From the NCBI GenBank assembly GCA_002317575.1, contig DCIH01000073.1, forward strand, positions 34,492-46,477: a stretch of DNA of 11,986 bases, given 5' to 3'. Below, piece after piece: positions 1 to 6,662 of the stretch (positions within the stretch are counted from its first letter, which is position 1; each line of letters starts with the position of its first letter). The translations under genes were made by a program, and so were the position numbers. Origin of the DNA: Verrucomicrobia bacterium UBA1731 (GTDB lineage: Bacteria > Verrucomicrobiota > Kiritimatiellia > RFP12 > UBA1067). The notes under the pieces are model-generated. The model did not search any database. It was not told the origin of the DNA and worked only from the letters and a program-made list of their open reading frames with translations.

Positions 1-1379
1 GTCGTCGCGATGACGGCCGACGTCACGTCGTGCATGGCCTGGATCGTCGCCTCCTTGGCGTTCAGCCCGCGCGTCTCGATGAGGAACTGAACGCGCTCCA
101 CCACCACGATGCAGTCGTCCACCACCACGCCGATGGCGAGCACGAGGCCGAAGAGCGTGAGGATGTTGATCGTATAGCCCAACAGCGCCATCAGGATGAA
201 CGTGGAGCAGAGCGACACCGGAATCGTCAGACACGGAATGAGCGTCGCGCGCCAGTCCTGCAGGAACAGGTAGCACACGAACACCACCAGGAAGAACGTG
301 ATCAGGAGCGTCTCGACGATTTCCTTGATGCAGCGGCGCACGTAGTCGGTGGCGTCGTACGGCACGGTCCATTCGAGGTCTTCCGGGAAGGATTTCTCGA
401 GCTCCTTCATCTTGCGGTAGATTTCGTTCATCGTGGCGATGGCGTTCGCGCCCGGCTTCTGGGCCATGGCGACGCACACGGCGTTGCCGCCGTTGAACTG
501 GCCCGTGAACATGTAGTTCGCTTCGCCGAATTCGGTGCGCGCCACGTCCTTGAGCTTCACGATGCCGCCGTTGGCGTCCTTGCGGACGACGATTTCGTTG
601 AACTCCTTCGGGGACATCAGGCGGCCCTTGCCCGTCAAGGTGTAGGTATAGGCGCCGTGTTCGGGAATCGGCGAACCGCCCACGGTGCCGAGGGACGCCT
701 GGACGTTCTGCTTGGTGACGGCCGCGATGACCTCTTCGGAGTTCATGCCCTGCGCCGCCATGCGCGCCGGATCGAGCCACACGCGCATCGCGAGCTTCGG
801 ACCGTACACCGTCGCCTCGCCCACGCCGGGGACGCGCAACAGCACGGGCTCGATGTTCGCGTAGATGTAGTCGGAAATCTGGAGACGGGACATCGTCCCC
901 TTCGGCGACCGAATCGCCATGAAGCCAAGCACGTCTTCGGACTGCGCGCGGATGCGGCCGCCGAGCTGCTTCACTTCGGTTGGCAATTTCGCCTCCGCCT
1001 GCGCCACGCGGTTCTGGACCTTCACCATGTCCATGTCGCGGTCGGACTCGACTTCGAAGGAAAGCGACAGCGAATAGTTGCCGTCGTCCGAGCAGCTGCC
1101 CGTCATGTACAGCATGTCGTCCACGCCGTTCACTTCGTCCTCGATCGGGCGCGCGACCGTGTTCATCACCTCGCGCGCGTTCGCGCCGGGATAGTTGTAG
1201 CTCACGCTGATCGAGGGCGGCGTCAGGCGCGGATACTGGGAAATGGGCAGCCGCGAAATCGCCATCGCGCCCGCGAGCGTGAGCACGATCGAGATGACCA
1301 TCGCGAAGCGCGGACGCTCCACGAAGACGCGCGAGAACGTTTTGATCTCGTCAATCGATTTTCGGATGGAAAGCTTCAT
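1..1379 (-). CDS. RND multidrug efflux pump, inner-membrane subunit (HAE1/AcrB-like), C-terminal part missing
   Basis: The first 459 residues of an inner-membrane proton/drug antiporter are visible; the family is usually about 1040 residues and the rest lies beyond the left edge. The protein aligns by eye with AcrB along its whole visible length. TM1 is at about residues 24-44, followed by the SQYP and SYNYPGANA motifs of the porter domain. The segment VPGVGEATVYG is near residue 184, and TM2-TM4 begin at about 352. TM4 carries AIGVVVDDCIVVVE with Asp421-Asp422, matching the proton-relay pair D407/D408 of AcrB. The ATG at 1379 is 7 bases after the adaptor gene stop. It gives an N-terminal extension of about 15 residues relative to AcrB and has only a weak ribosome site, so coupled translation with the adaptor is likely. 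An outer-membrane TolC-type partner is not in the window. Family assignment is firm; the drug spectrum cannot be read. Confidence 0.95.
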   Translation of the reverse strand, partial: MKLSIRKSIDEIKTFSRVFVERPRFAMVISIVLTLAGAMAISRLPISQYPRLTPPSISVSYNYPGANAREVMNTVARPIEDEVNGVDDMLYMTGSCSDDGNYSLSLSFEVESDRDMDMVKVQNRVAQAEAKLPTEVKQLGGRIRAQSEDVLGFMAIRSPKGTMSRLQISDYIYANIEPVLLRVPGVGEATVYGPKLAMRVWLDPARMAAQGMNSEEVIAAVTKQNVQASLGTVGGSPIPEHGAYTYTLTGKGRLMSPKEFNEIVVRKDANGGIVKLKDVARTEFGEANYMFTGQFNGGNAVCVAMAQKPGANAIATMNEIYRKMKELEKSFPEDLEWTVPYDATDYVRRCIKEIVETLLITFFLVVFVCYLFLQDWRATLIPCLTIPVSLCSTFILMALLGYTINILTLFGLVLAIGVVVDDCIVVVERVQFLIETRGLNAKEATIQAMHDVTSAVIAT

Positions 1380-1386
1380 GATGCGC

Positions 1387-2598
1387 TCACTCGCTGATCT
1401 TGGCCTTGAATCCCGGCACGAGGTCGTCGTTGGCGGTGGCCTCGGCCACCACCACCTTCATGCCGTTGCCGATCTTGGCGACGCCCGAAACGACGACCGT
1501 CTCGCCTTCCGCGACGCCGGTGCTGAGCGGCACCCAGCCCTCGTGCACTTCGCGCGTCGTCACCACGCGGAGCTCCACCGTGTTGTCGGCCTTGAGCACG
1601 TACACGCCCTGGTTGCCGCCCGCGAGGTCGAACACGGCCTGCTGCGGCACGCACGCGACTTTCGGCGGATTCTTGCGGTCGGACAGAAGCGTCACGTAGC
1701 TGTTCGGCACGAGCATGCGGTCAGGGTTGGGGAACGCCAGGCGCATGATGATCGTGGCCGTTTCGAGGGACATCTGGTTGTCGTCGAACTCCCACGTGCC
1801 GGTCTTGTCGTAGAGCTCGCCGTCCGGCAGCACGAGACGCATGCGGTAGTCGTCCGTGGCGCCCTGCTTCTGGGCGTTGCGCCACGCGATGTACGCGCGG
1901 TCGGTGAGCGGGAAGGTGACGCGGATCGGATCGATCTGGACGATGCGCGCGAGCGCGCCCTTGGACGGTGCCACGTAGTCGCCCACGTACGCGGAGCTCT
2001 TGCCGATCTGCCCGGAGATCGGCGCCACCACCTTCGTCTTCTTGAGGTCGTAGTCCGCCACCACGAGATTGGCCTTGGCCTGCATCACGGCGGCCTTCGC
2101 CTTTTCGCTGGCGGCTTCGGCGTTATCGCGCTCGAGCTGCGTGATGCCGCGCGCGTCCGCCTTGAGCATGCGCTCGTAGTAGCGCTCGGCGCGGCGCGCT
2201 TCCGCTTCCGCCGCCGCCAGGTCGGCCTTGCGCTGGTTCACGACGGCCATGTAGCGCTCGTCGTCGATTTCGTACAGGACGTCGCCCTGTTTGACGATAT
2301 CGCCTTCCTTGAACTTGAGGTCCTTCACGTAACCGTCGACCTGCGGCAGCAGATCGACTTCCTGCATGGCTTCGGCGTGGGCGACAAAACGCTCCGGCAG
2401 ATTGTACGCACGCATCTCCACCTTGCGCACCGCCACGGTGGCGGGCGGTTGCTGCGGCATGCCGCCCGCCGCGCCCGGCGCCTTTTTCGGCCACATCTCG
2501 CAGGCGATCCACCCGCCCGTCGCGGCGGCCGCCGCCAACACGATCGTACCGATCACCGCGCCTACCGCGCTCTTCGCTCCGCTTTCGTTCGTCGCCAT
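1387..2598 (-). CDS. Periplasmic adaptor (membrane fusion) subunit of RND efflux pump, AcrA/MexA-like
   Basis: This 403-residue adaptor would bridge the RND pump to an outer-membrane channel. An N-terminal hydrophobic segment (about 11-33) acts as signal or anchor. A Pro/Gly-rich linker (38-53) follows. The first lipoyl half is at about 80-112 (LLPQVDGYVKDLKFKEGDIV). An Ala/Glu/Lys-rich alpha-helical hairpin spans about 115-185, the second lipoyl half starts at about 188 (VVAPISGQIG), and beta-barrel and membrane-proximal domains run to the end. Cys33 is not in a canonical lipobox, so lipidation as in AcrA is doubtful. The ATG at 2598 is chosen because AGGAGG lies 9 bases upstream; an in-frame start at 2646 would add 16 residues overlapping the tetR gene and has no such site. 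The gene lies between the repressor (23-base gap) and the pump (7-base gap), as expected for one operon. Confidence 0.95.
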   Translation of the reverse strand: MATNESGAKSAVGAVIGTIVLAAAAATGGWIACEMWPKKAPGAAGGMPQQPPATVAVRKVEMRAYNLPERFVAHAEAMQEVDLLPQVDGYVKDLKFKEGDIVKQGDVLYEIDDERYMAVVNQRKADLAAAEAEARRAERYYERMLKADARGITQLERDNAEAASEKAKAAVMQAKANLVVADYDLKKTKVVAPISGQIGKSSAYVGDYVAPSKGALARIVQIDPIRVTFPLTDRAYIAWRNAQKQGATDDYRMRLVLPDGELYDKTGTWEFDDNQMSLETATIIMRLAFPNPDRMLVPNSYVTLLSDRKNPPKVACVPQQAVFDLAGGNQGVYVLKADNTVELRVVTTREVHEGWVPLSTGVAEGETVVVSGVAKIGNGMKVVVAEATANDDLVPGFKAKISE

Positions 2599-2607
2599 GA
2601 TTCGAAC

Positions 2608-2613
2608 CCTCCT
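2608..2613 (-). promoter_or_regulatory. Ribosome binding site of the adaptor gene
   Basis: A perfect AGGAGG on the minus strand sits 9 bases before the ATG at 2598. It decides the start of the adaptor gene over the in-frame upstream start at 2646 and lies entirely in the 23-base gap after the tetR-family gene. Confidence 0.85.
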
Positions 2614-2621
2614 TTTTGCCG

Positions 2622-3242
2622 TCAATTCGCCCTGATGGTGGACCACACGCCCGCAAAGGCAAGCTCCATCGTTTCCTTAAGATCGCACGTCATGAATTTC
2701 GCGATGCGCGCGTGGACCAAGCCGCTCCAGATCGCCATGCAGGTGTGCGCGACGCGCTCGGCCGAAACCCCCGCCTTGGCCCGTCCCGCGGCCACGTCGT
2801 TCTCGACGGCCTTGAAAAAGGCGTGCCAGGGACCGAAGCGCTCGTTGGTGAGCAGTTCCTCGCGCACGTGCGCCATCGAGTCGCTCGACCACTGCACCTG
2901 TTCCTGCATGAGCAGGAAAAAAGCCGTGCCTTTCGCGTCTTCAAGCAACTGCATGGCGTGCCTCACCATCACGCCGGCCACCGCGGTGAACGTCAATTCC
3001 TCCTGCGGCATCAATTCGCAGATCTGTCGCCGGAACTTTTCGAACATCTCGTCCAGAAGCGCCATGAGCAACGCCTCCTTGGACTCGAAATGCCAGTACA
3101 CCGCGCCCTTCGTCATGTTCAACCGCGCGGCGATGTGGGAAAAGGTCGTATGCTCGTAGCCCTTTCTGGCGAAAAGCGACAACGCGCTCGCGAGTATCTT
3201 CGTGCGCGTCTTCTCGGCGTCTTTCTGCGTTCTGCGTGCCAT
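2622..3242 (-). CDS. TetR/AcrR-family transcriptional repressor of the efflux operon
   Basis: This is a 206-residue repressor of ordinary TetR-family length. Residues 11-58 form the DNA-binding domain, with the helix-turn-helix at about 33-53: TTFSHIAARLNMTKGAVYWHF, then ESKEAL, a near-perfect family signature. The remainder is an all-helical ligand/dimer domain resembling AcrR/TtgR-type regulators of RND pumps. The ATG at 3242 is preferred; a TTG two codons upstream is in frame but unneeded. A weak AGG-type ribosome site lies about 7 bases upstream. The gene is first in the operon with adaptor and pump. This differs from E. coli, where acrR is divergent from acrAB, so repression would be autoregulatory and cover all three genes. 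The 8-bp inverted repeat in its own promoter is the likely operator. The inducer is unknown. Confidence 0.93.
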   Translation of the reverse strand: MARRTQKDAEKTRTKILASALSLFARKGYEHTTFSHIAARLNMTKGAVYWHFESKEALLMALLDEMFEKFRRQICELMPQEELTFTAVAGVMVRHAMQLLEDAKGTAFFLLMQEQVQWSSDSMAHVREELLTNERFGPWHAFFKAVENDVAAGRAKAGVSAERVAHTCMAIWSGLVHARIAKFMTCDLKETMELAFAGVWSTIRAN

Positions 3243-3274
3243 GGGCAACCTGCGGTGATTTCTTTGAAACGCGC

Positions 3275-3304
3275 ATTATACATACCTACCAGTATGTATG
3301 TCAA
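3275..3304 (-). promoter_or_regulatory. Sigma-70-type promoter of the tetR-adaptor-RND operon
   Basis: Reading the minus strand, TTGACA (3304-3299), an 18-base spacer and TATAAT (3280-3275) match both consensus hexamers exactly. The predicted transcription start is near 3268, giving a leader of about 26 bases before the ATG at 3242. The promoter begins only a few bases after the terminator of the upstream operon, so the efflux genes are an independent transcription unit. Confidence 0.85.
3278..3299. promoter_or_regulatory. Probable operator for the TetR/AcrR-family repressor
   Basis: A perfect inverted repeat, ATACATAC (3278-3285) and GTATGTAT (3292-3299), is separated by six bases (CTACCA). 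It fills the spacer of the promoter and touches both the -35 and -10 hexamers, so bound protein should block RNA polymerase. The half-sites resemble the TACATACA/TGTATGTA halves of the E. coli AcrR operator (established knowledge, recalled). The adjacent gene encodes an AcrR-like repressor, which makes autoregulation the simple reading. Binding itself is inferred. Confidence 0.8.
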
Positions 3305-3308
3305 GGCG

Positions 3309-3337
3309 AAAAACGACGGCAGAAAAAAGCCGTCGTT
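3309..3337 (-). terminator. Rho-independent terminator of the glycosidase operon
   Basis: On the minus strand a perfect 9-bp stem (AACGACGGC / GCCGTCGTT, 3329-3337 with 3312-3320) encloses an 8-base T-rich loop. It is followed by T residues, making a run of five with the stem end. It lies 33 bases past the stop of the SGNH-GH78 gene and just before the tetR promoter, a normal place to insulate the two operons. Confidence 0.8.
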
Positions 3338-3343
3338 GTTTCA

Positions 3344-3364
3344 GCGGGCGCGGTACGCGCCCGC
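3344..3364 (-). terminator. GC-rich hairpin directly after the SGNH-GH78 stop codon
   Basis: A perfect 9-bp stem (GCGGGCGCG with CGCGCCCGC) and a 3-base loop begin 5 bases after the stop codon at 3370-3372. No T-tract follows directly, so it is not a complete intrinsic terminator. It stands 6 bases before the U-tract terminator. It may block 3' exonucleases, slow polymerase or serve as a first part of a tandem terminator. Confidence 0.55.
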
Positions 3365-3369
3365 AACGG

Positions 3370-6300
3370 TCAGAGCGCGTTGACGCCGGGCTTGAGCGGC
3401 ACGATCTTGCCGCCGAAGGTGAACGCGCCGCCGACGGGCGTTTCCACCGTTCCCTTCGCGGTCTTGCCGTCGAACGACAAGTCGACCGCGATCCAACCCT
3501 GCGGATGCGGGTGGCGCGCCTTGAGCGACTTGAGGTCGCCGGGCTGCGGCGCGACGAGCACCTTCTTGAAGCCGGGTTCCGCGGACTTGATGCCGGCGAG
3601 CCCCGTCTGCATGAACCAGATCGGATGCGCGCCCCAGGCGTGGCAGTCGCTGCGCGCTTCGATCTGGCCGTTCTTGCCGGAATCGGGGCACTCCAGGAGC
3701 GTGGTCACGCCGAGCTTCACGTAGTCGCGCCACAGGTCGAGCCGCTTGAGGAAGAGGTCCGCGCGGCCCATCTTGAAGTACGCCTCGAAGAGGTAATAGT
3801 TGAAGTACACCGTGGTGCGGCAAAGATCCTTGTCGTTCACGAGGTGGTCGAAGCACGTGGCGAGCTTGTCCTTGGGCAGGCAGTCCGTGAGGATCGCCAG
3901 CGCCTGGCTGTGCTCGGAGAAGCCCGTCTTCGCGGGCGTGTCGGCCAAAAGACCGCGCTTCTCGTCCCAAAACGTCTTCACGATCTGCGCCTTCAGCTTC
4001 CCCGCCTTCTGCTCCCAGTACCGCGCCTGCAGTTCGTTGCCGAGCGCGCGCTCCGTCTTGGCGGCGGACTGCATCGCCAGAAGCCAGAAGAGGTTCGCGA
4101 AGGAGTTGAGGTCCCGGCCGTGGTTGGAGCCCACGGGCGCGCTGTCGTTCCATTCCGTCGTCCAGTCCATGAAGTTCCAGCCGGGCGTGTTTTCCACGAG
4201 GCCGTCCTTGTTCTCGTAGAGCTCGCAGCCGGACATCGATTTGCGCATGCCGGGCAGACGCGCGCGCAGCCAGTCGAAGTCGGCGTGGTTCATCGCGTAG
4301 TCGCCGAACATCGCCAGGTAGCACAGCGTGTAGGTGAAGCCCTCCTGCGTGCCGCGCGTGGGGTAGTTGAACGGACACTGGCCGTCGTCGCGCGTGCCGA
4401 GGTCGTATATCTCCATCGCGCGCTTGATGATGCGGTCGTCGCGCGAAAGCGCGGAAAGGACGAGCAGCTGCACGCGCGTGTCGCCCGGATACATCTGCTG
4501 TTCGTAGTACGGACAGTCGAAGAGCATTTCGTGGCAGCACATCTGCATCGCGCGCGCGCAGATGCGGCGGATGTCCTGGAGCGACGGATCGTCGTCCGAC
4601 GCGAACGCGCTTTCCATTTCGACGGGGTAGCGGTTTTCGATCAGCGCGAGATCGCGGATCTCGAGCGGCGCGTCCTTCGTCTCCACGTCGATGCGGCACC
4701 ACAGGCCGCACCGGAACCACGGCGCGGAGAAGACGGCTTCGGCGCGACCGTCGGAGACGAACGTTTCGCCGTACCCTTCCACGTACTTCCCGACGATTTC
4801 GCCGCGGTGGCCCTTGCGCTTCGTGGCGTCGTCGCGCGCGGATTCGGTCCACGTCCACGACACGCGCGCGTCCTTGCCGCCGGCGATCGTCAGCTGCGGA
4901 TACGCGCAGATGTAGCGGCCGAGATGCCACGCGAGCTGCAGCTTCGTGTTCGCGGGAACGACCACCTTGTCCGTCTCGCCCTTGAGGAGCTTGTTGAACG
5001 CCTCGACTTCCGGCGCCTTGGTGTCCGCCTCGGCGTACACGTGGAACGCGCGCCAGCCGGCCGCGTGCGTGGCGGCGCGGAACGCGCCGGGACGCACCAC
5101 GCTCTCCATCTGGTCGGGGAGCTGCGAGGGGAAGAGCATCCATCCGTGCGTGCGGCCGCCGCAGCCGGCCGTGCCTTCGCGCGTGCAGCCCGGCCCGCGC
5201 GAGACGGACGGCTTGGACCACTTTTCGGGCTCCACCGCGAAGGGACCGGCGCCGACGATTTCGAACTGCGAACCCGTTCCCCACACGCCGTTGTCCGCAC
5301 CGTTCGGACGCATCCCCGTGAAGCGGCCGACCTCCCACTCGGACTTGCCCGTGGTGAGACGCAGATCGTAGACGCCGTTCGCCTTCAGCACGAAACCGCC
5401 GCGCCAGGAGAGCTGCGCCAAAGGCGCGTGCTCGCCGACGCGCGTCACCACCGCGCGCAGCTCGTGTTCGCCGGCGGGCAGGTCGACGACGTACGTGTTG
5501 TACTGCCAGTTCTCGACGTCGGCGCGGTTCGGACCGCGCGCGACGAACTTCCCGTCGAGCGTGAGGTAGAAACGTTCGTCCGCCGAGACGTCGATCACCA
5601 GCGCGCCTTCGCCCGGATTCACCGTGAATTTCCGGCGGAACACGCACACCTGCGACGGCTCGCGGCCCGTCTGCGCGTCGTGCGTGATGTCCATCGCGCC
5701 AACGGACGCGCCGGCGTCGTCCGAGACCCAAAGCCACGAGGCCTCGTCAATCGGCTGAAGCTTCATGAGGTTCGTGTTGCCGCGCATGAGGCGCGCGTCG
5801 CGGAACGCGCGGCGCGCCACGCCCGTGCCCTGCACGGCGTCCATCGCCGCGCGCTTGAGTTCGTCCGCGCGGGCGGCGTCGAGCCATTTTGGGCGGTACG
5901 CGCACTGCGTCACGTCCGCGCCGAAGAGCTTGGCGGTCCACACGAGACCCTGCAGATATTCGCCCGTTTTGTTGAAATGGAAATCGGGCTTGGTGAAGAG
6001 CGCGTTGCGCTCGGGCGCGAATTCCGCTGCCGTGCCGGTGGGGATCACCTCGAATCCGTGGCGGGCGGCGAACGCGCCGTAGGCGTCGTGCAGACGCGCG
6101 TACATGTCCACCTGGTCGAAACCGAAGTCCTTCAACCGCGCATCCCACGGCGGGTAGCTCCACGTCTCCTGCACGACGATCTTCGCCTGCGGCGCGAGCT
6201 GGCGGATGGTCTCCACCAATTTGCCGCCGAACGGTTCGTACGTCTTCGGGTCCCAGCTGAAGTGACTCGCCTGCTGGAGCGTCACCACGTCCCACTTCTC

Positions 6301-6627
6301 CAGCGACAGCGTCGCGGGGATGTTCGCCGTGGACGACTTCACGAGATGGTTACCGTCCGTGATGCGGTCGAAACGGTAGGGTTTGAACGTCGCATTCGTT
6401 TCGGCCGCGGCCACGTTGTTCCAGTGGCGCTCGAGCGAACAGCCGCCGATGTAGAGCGACGCGAGATCGAGCTTCTTGCCCATGGACTGCGCGATTTGCG
6501 GCATCTGCCACAGATTGCAGATCGAGAAGCTGTTCCCGATCATGAGCACCTTGAGGGAATCGGCCTCAGCGGCCGAACAGACGAACGAAGCGGCGGCAAC
6601 CGCCACGGCAAGCATGATTTTCTTCAT
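3370..6627 (-). CDS. Secreted fusion of an SGNH-type esterase (DUF4886-like) and a GH78-like alpha-L-rhamnosidase
   Basis: This 1085-residue exported enzyme has two catalytic parts. A signal peptide covers about residues 1-22. Residues 24-240 resemble DUF4886/SGNH proteins: LKVLMIGNSFS with likely nucleophile Ser33, Gly/Gln blocks (GGCSLERHW, TLQQAS), and Asp215-Phe-His217 in PDFHFNKTGEYLQG as the C-terminal Asp/His block. Beta-rich segments follow (about 285-465 and 500-680), like the accessory domains of GH78. The catalytic barrel starts at about 685: Asp704, Glu709 and Asp716 in DCPYYEQQMYPGDTR, and Glu979 in TTLLECPDSG. Their spacing matches Asp567, Glu572, Asp579 and Glu841 of Bacillus RhaB (recalled). 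CHAWGAHP and PGFKKVLVAPQPG mark the C-terminal rhamnosidase domain. Joint removal of acyl groups and rhamnose is inferred. It is last in its operon, 31 bases after the GH13 gene. The start lacks a Shine-Dalgarno but has TATAAT 6 bases upstream, suggesting a leaderless mRNA. Confidence 0.9.
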   Translation of the reverse strand: MKKIMLAVAVAAASFVCSAAEADSLKVLMIGNSFSICNLWQMPQIAQSMGKKLDLASLYIGGCSLERHWNNVAAAETNATFKPYRFDRITDGNHLVKSSTANIPATLSLEKWDVVTLQQASHFSWDPKTYEPFGGKLVETIRQLAPQAKIVVQETWSYPPWDARLKDFGFDQVDMYARLHDAYGAFAARHGFEVIPTGTAAEFAPERNALFTKPDFHFNKTGEYLQGLVWTAKLFGADVTQCAYRPKWLDAARADELKRAAMDAVQGTGVARRAFRDARLMRGNTNLMKLQPIDEASWLWVSDDAGASVGAMDITHDAQTGREPSQVCVFRRKFTVNPGEGALVIDVSADERFYLTLDGKFVARGPNRADVENWQYNTYVVDLPAGEHELRAVVTRVGEHAPLAQLSWRGGFVLKANGVYDLRLTTGKSEWEVGRFTGMRPNGADNGVWGTGSQFEIVGAGPFAVEPEKWSKPSVSRGPGCTREGTAGCGGRTHGWMLFPSQLPDQMESVVRPGAFRAATHAAGWRAFHVYAEADTKAPEVEAFNKLLKGETDKVVVPANTKLQLAWHLGRYICAYPQLTIAGGKDARVSWTWTESARDDATKRKGHRGEIVGKYVEGYGETFVSDGRAEAVFSAPWFRCGLWCRIDVETKDAPLEIRDLALIENRYPVEMESAFASDDDPSLQDIRRICARAMQMCCHEMLFDCPYYEQQMYPGDTRVQLLVLSALSRDDRIIKRAMEIYDLGTRDDGQCPFNYPTRGTQEGFTYTLCYLAMFGDYAMNHADFDWLRARLPGMRKSMSGCELYENKDGLVENTPGWNFMDWTTEWNDSAPVGSNHGRDLNSFANLFWLLAMQSAAKTERALGNELQARYWEQKAGKLKAQIVKTFWDEKRGLLADTPAKTGFSEHSQALAILTDCLPKDKLATCFDHLVNDKDLCRTTVYFNYYLFEAYFKMGRADLFLKRLDLWRDYVKLGVTTLLECPDSGKNGQIEARSDCHAWGAHPIWFMQTGLAGIKSAEPGFKKVLVAPQPGDLKSLKARHPHPQGWIAVDLSFDGKTAKGTVETPVGGAFTFGGKIVPLKPGVNAL

Positions 6628-6633
6628 GCCCGC

Positions 6634-6662
6634 ATTATATCAAACGCCGACGCCCGCGTCAC
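6634..6662 (-). promoter_or_regulatory. Extended -10 promoter immediately before the SGNH-GH78 gene, predicted leaderless
   Basis: On the minus strand TATAAT (6639-6634) is preceded by TGA, an extended -10 (TGn) element. GTGACG, 17 bases further up, matches the -35 consensus at four of six positions and overlaps the stop codon of the GH13 gene. Only six bases separate TATAAT from the ATG at 6627, so transcription would begin at or next to the A of the start codon. This fits the lack of a ribosome site. Confidence 0.6.

Noticed and set aside
30..1397. Plus-strand open frame of about 455 codons opposite the RND pump gene
   Set aside because: The minus strand encodes an AcrB-like protein with the Asp-Asp relay pair. 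The plus-strand product is His/Arg-rich and matches nothing I know.
1243..3159. Long plus-strand open frame spanning the adaptor and tetR genes
   Set aside because: It crosses two well-supported genes and a gene boundary on the other strand, and its translation is low-complexity His/Arg/Val-rich. It is an antisense shadow.
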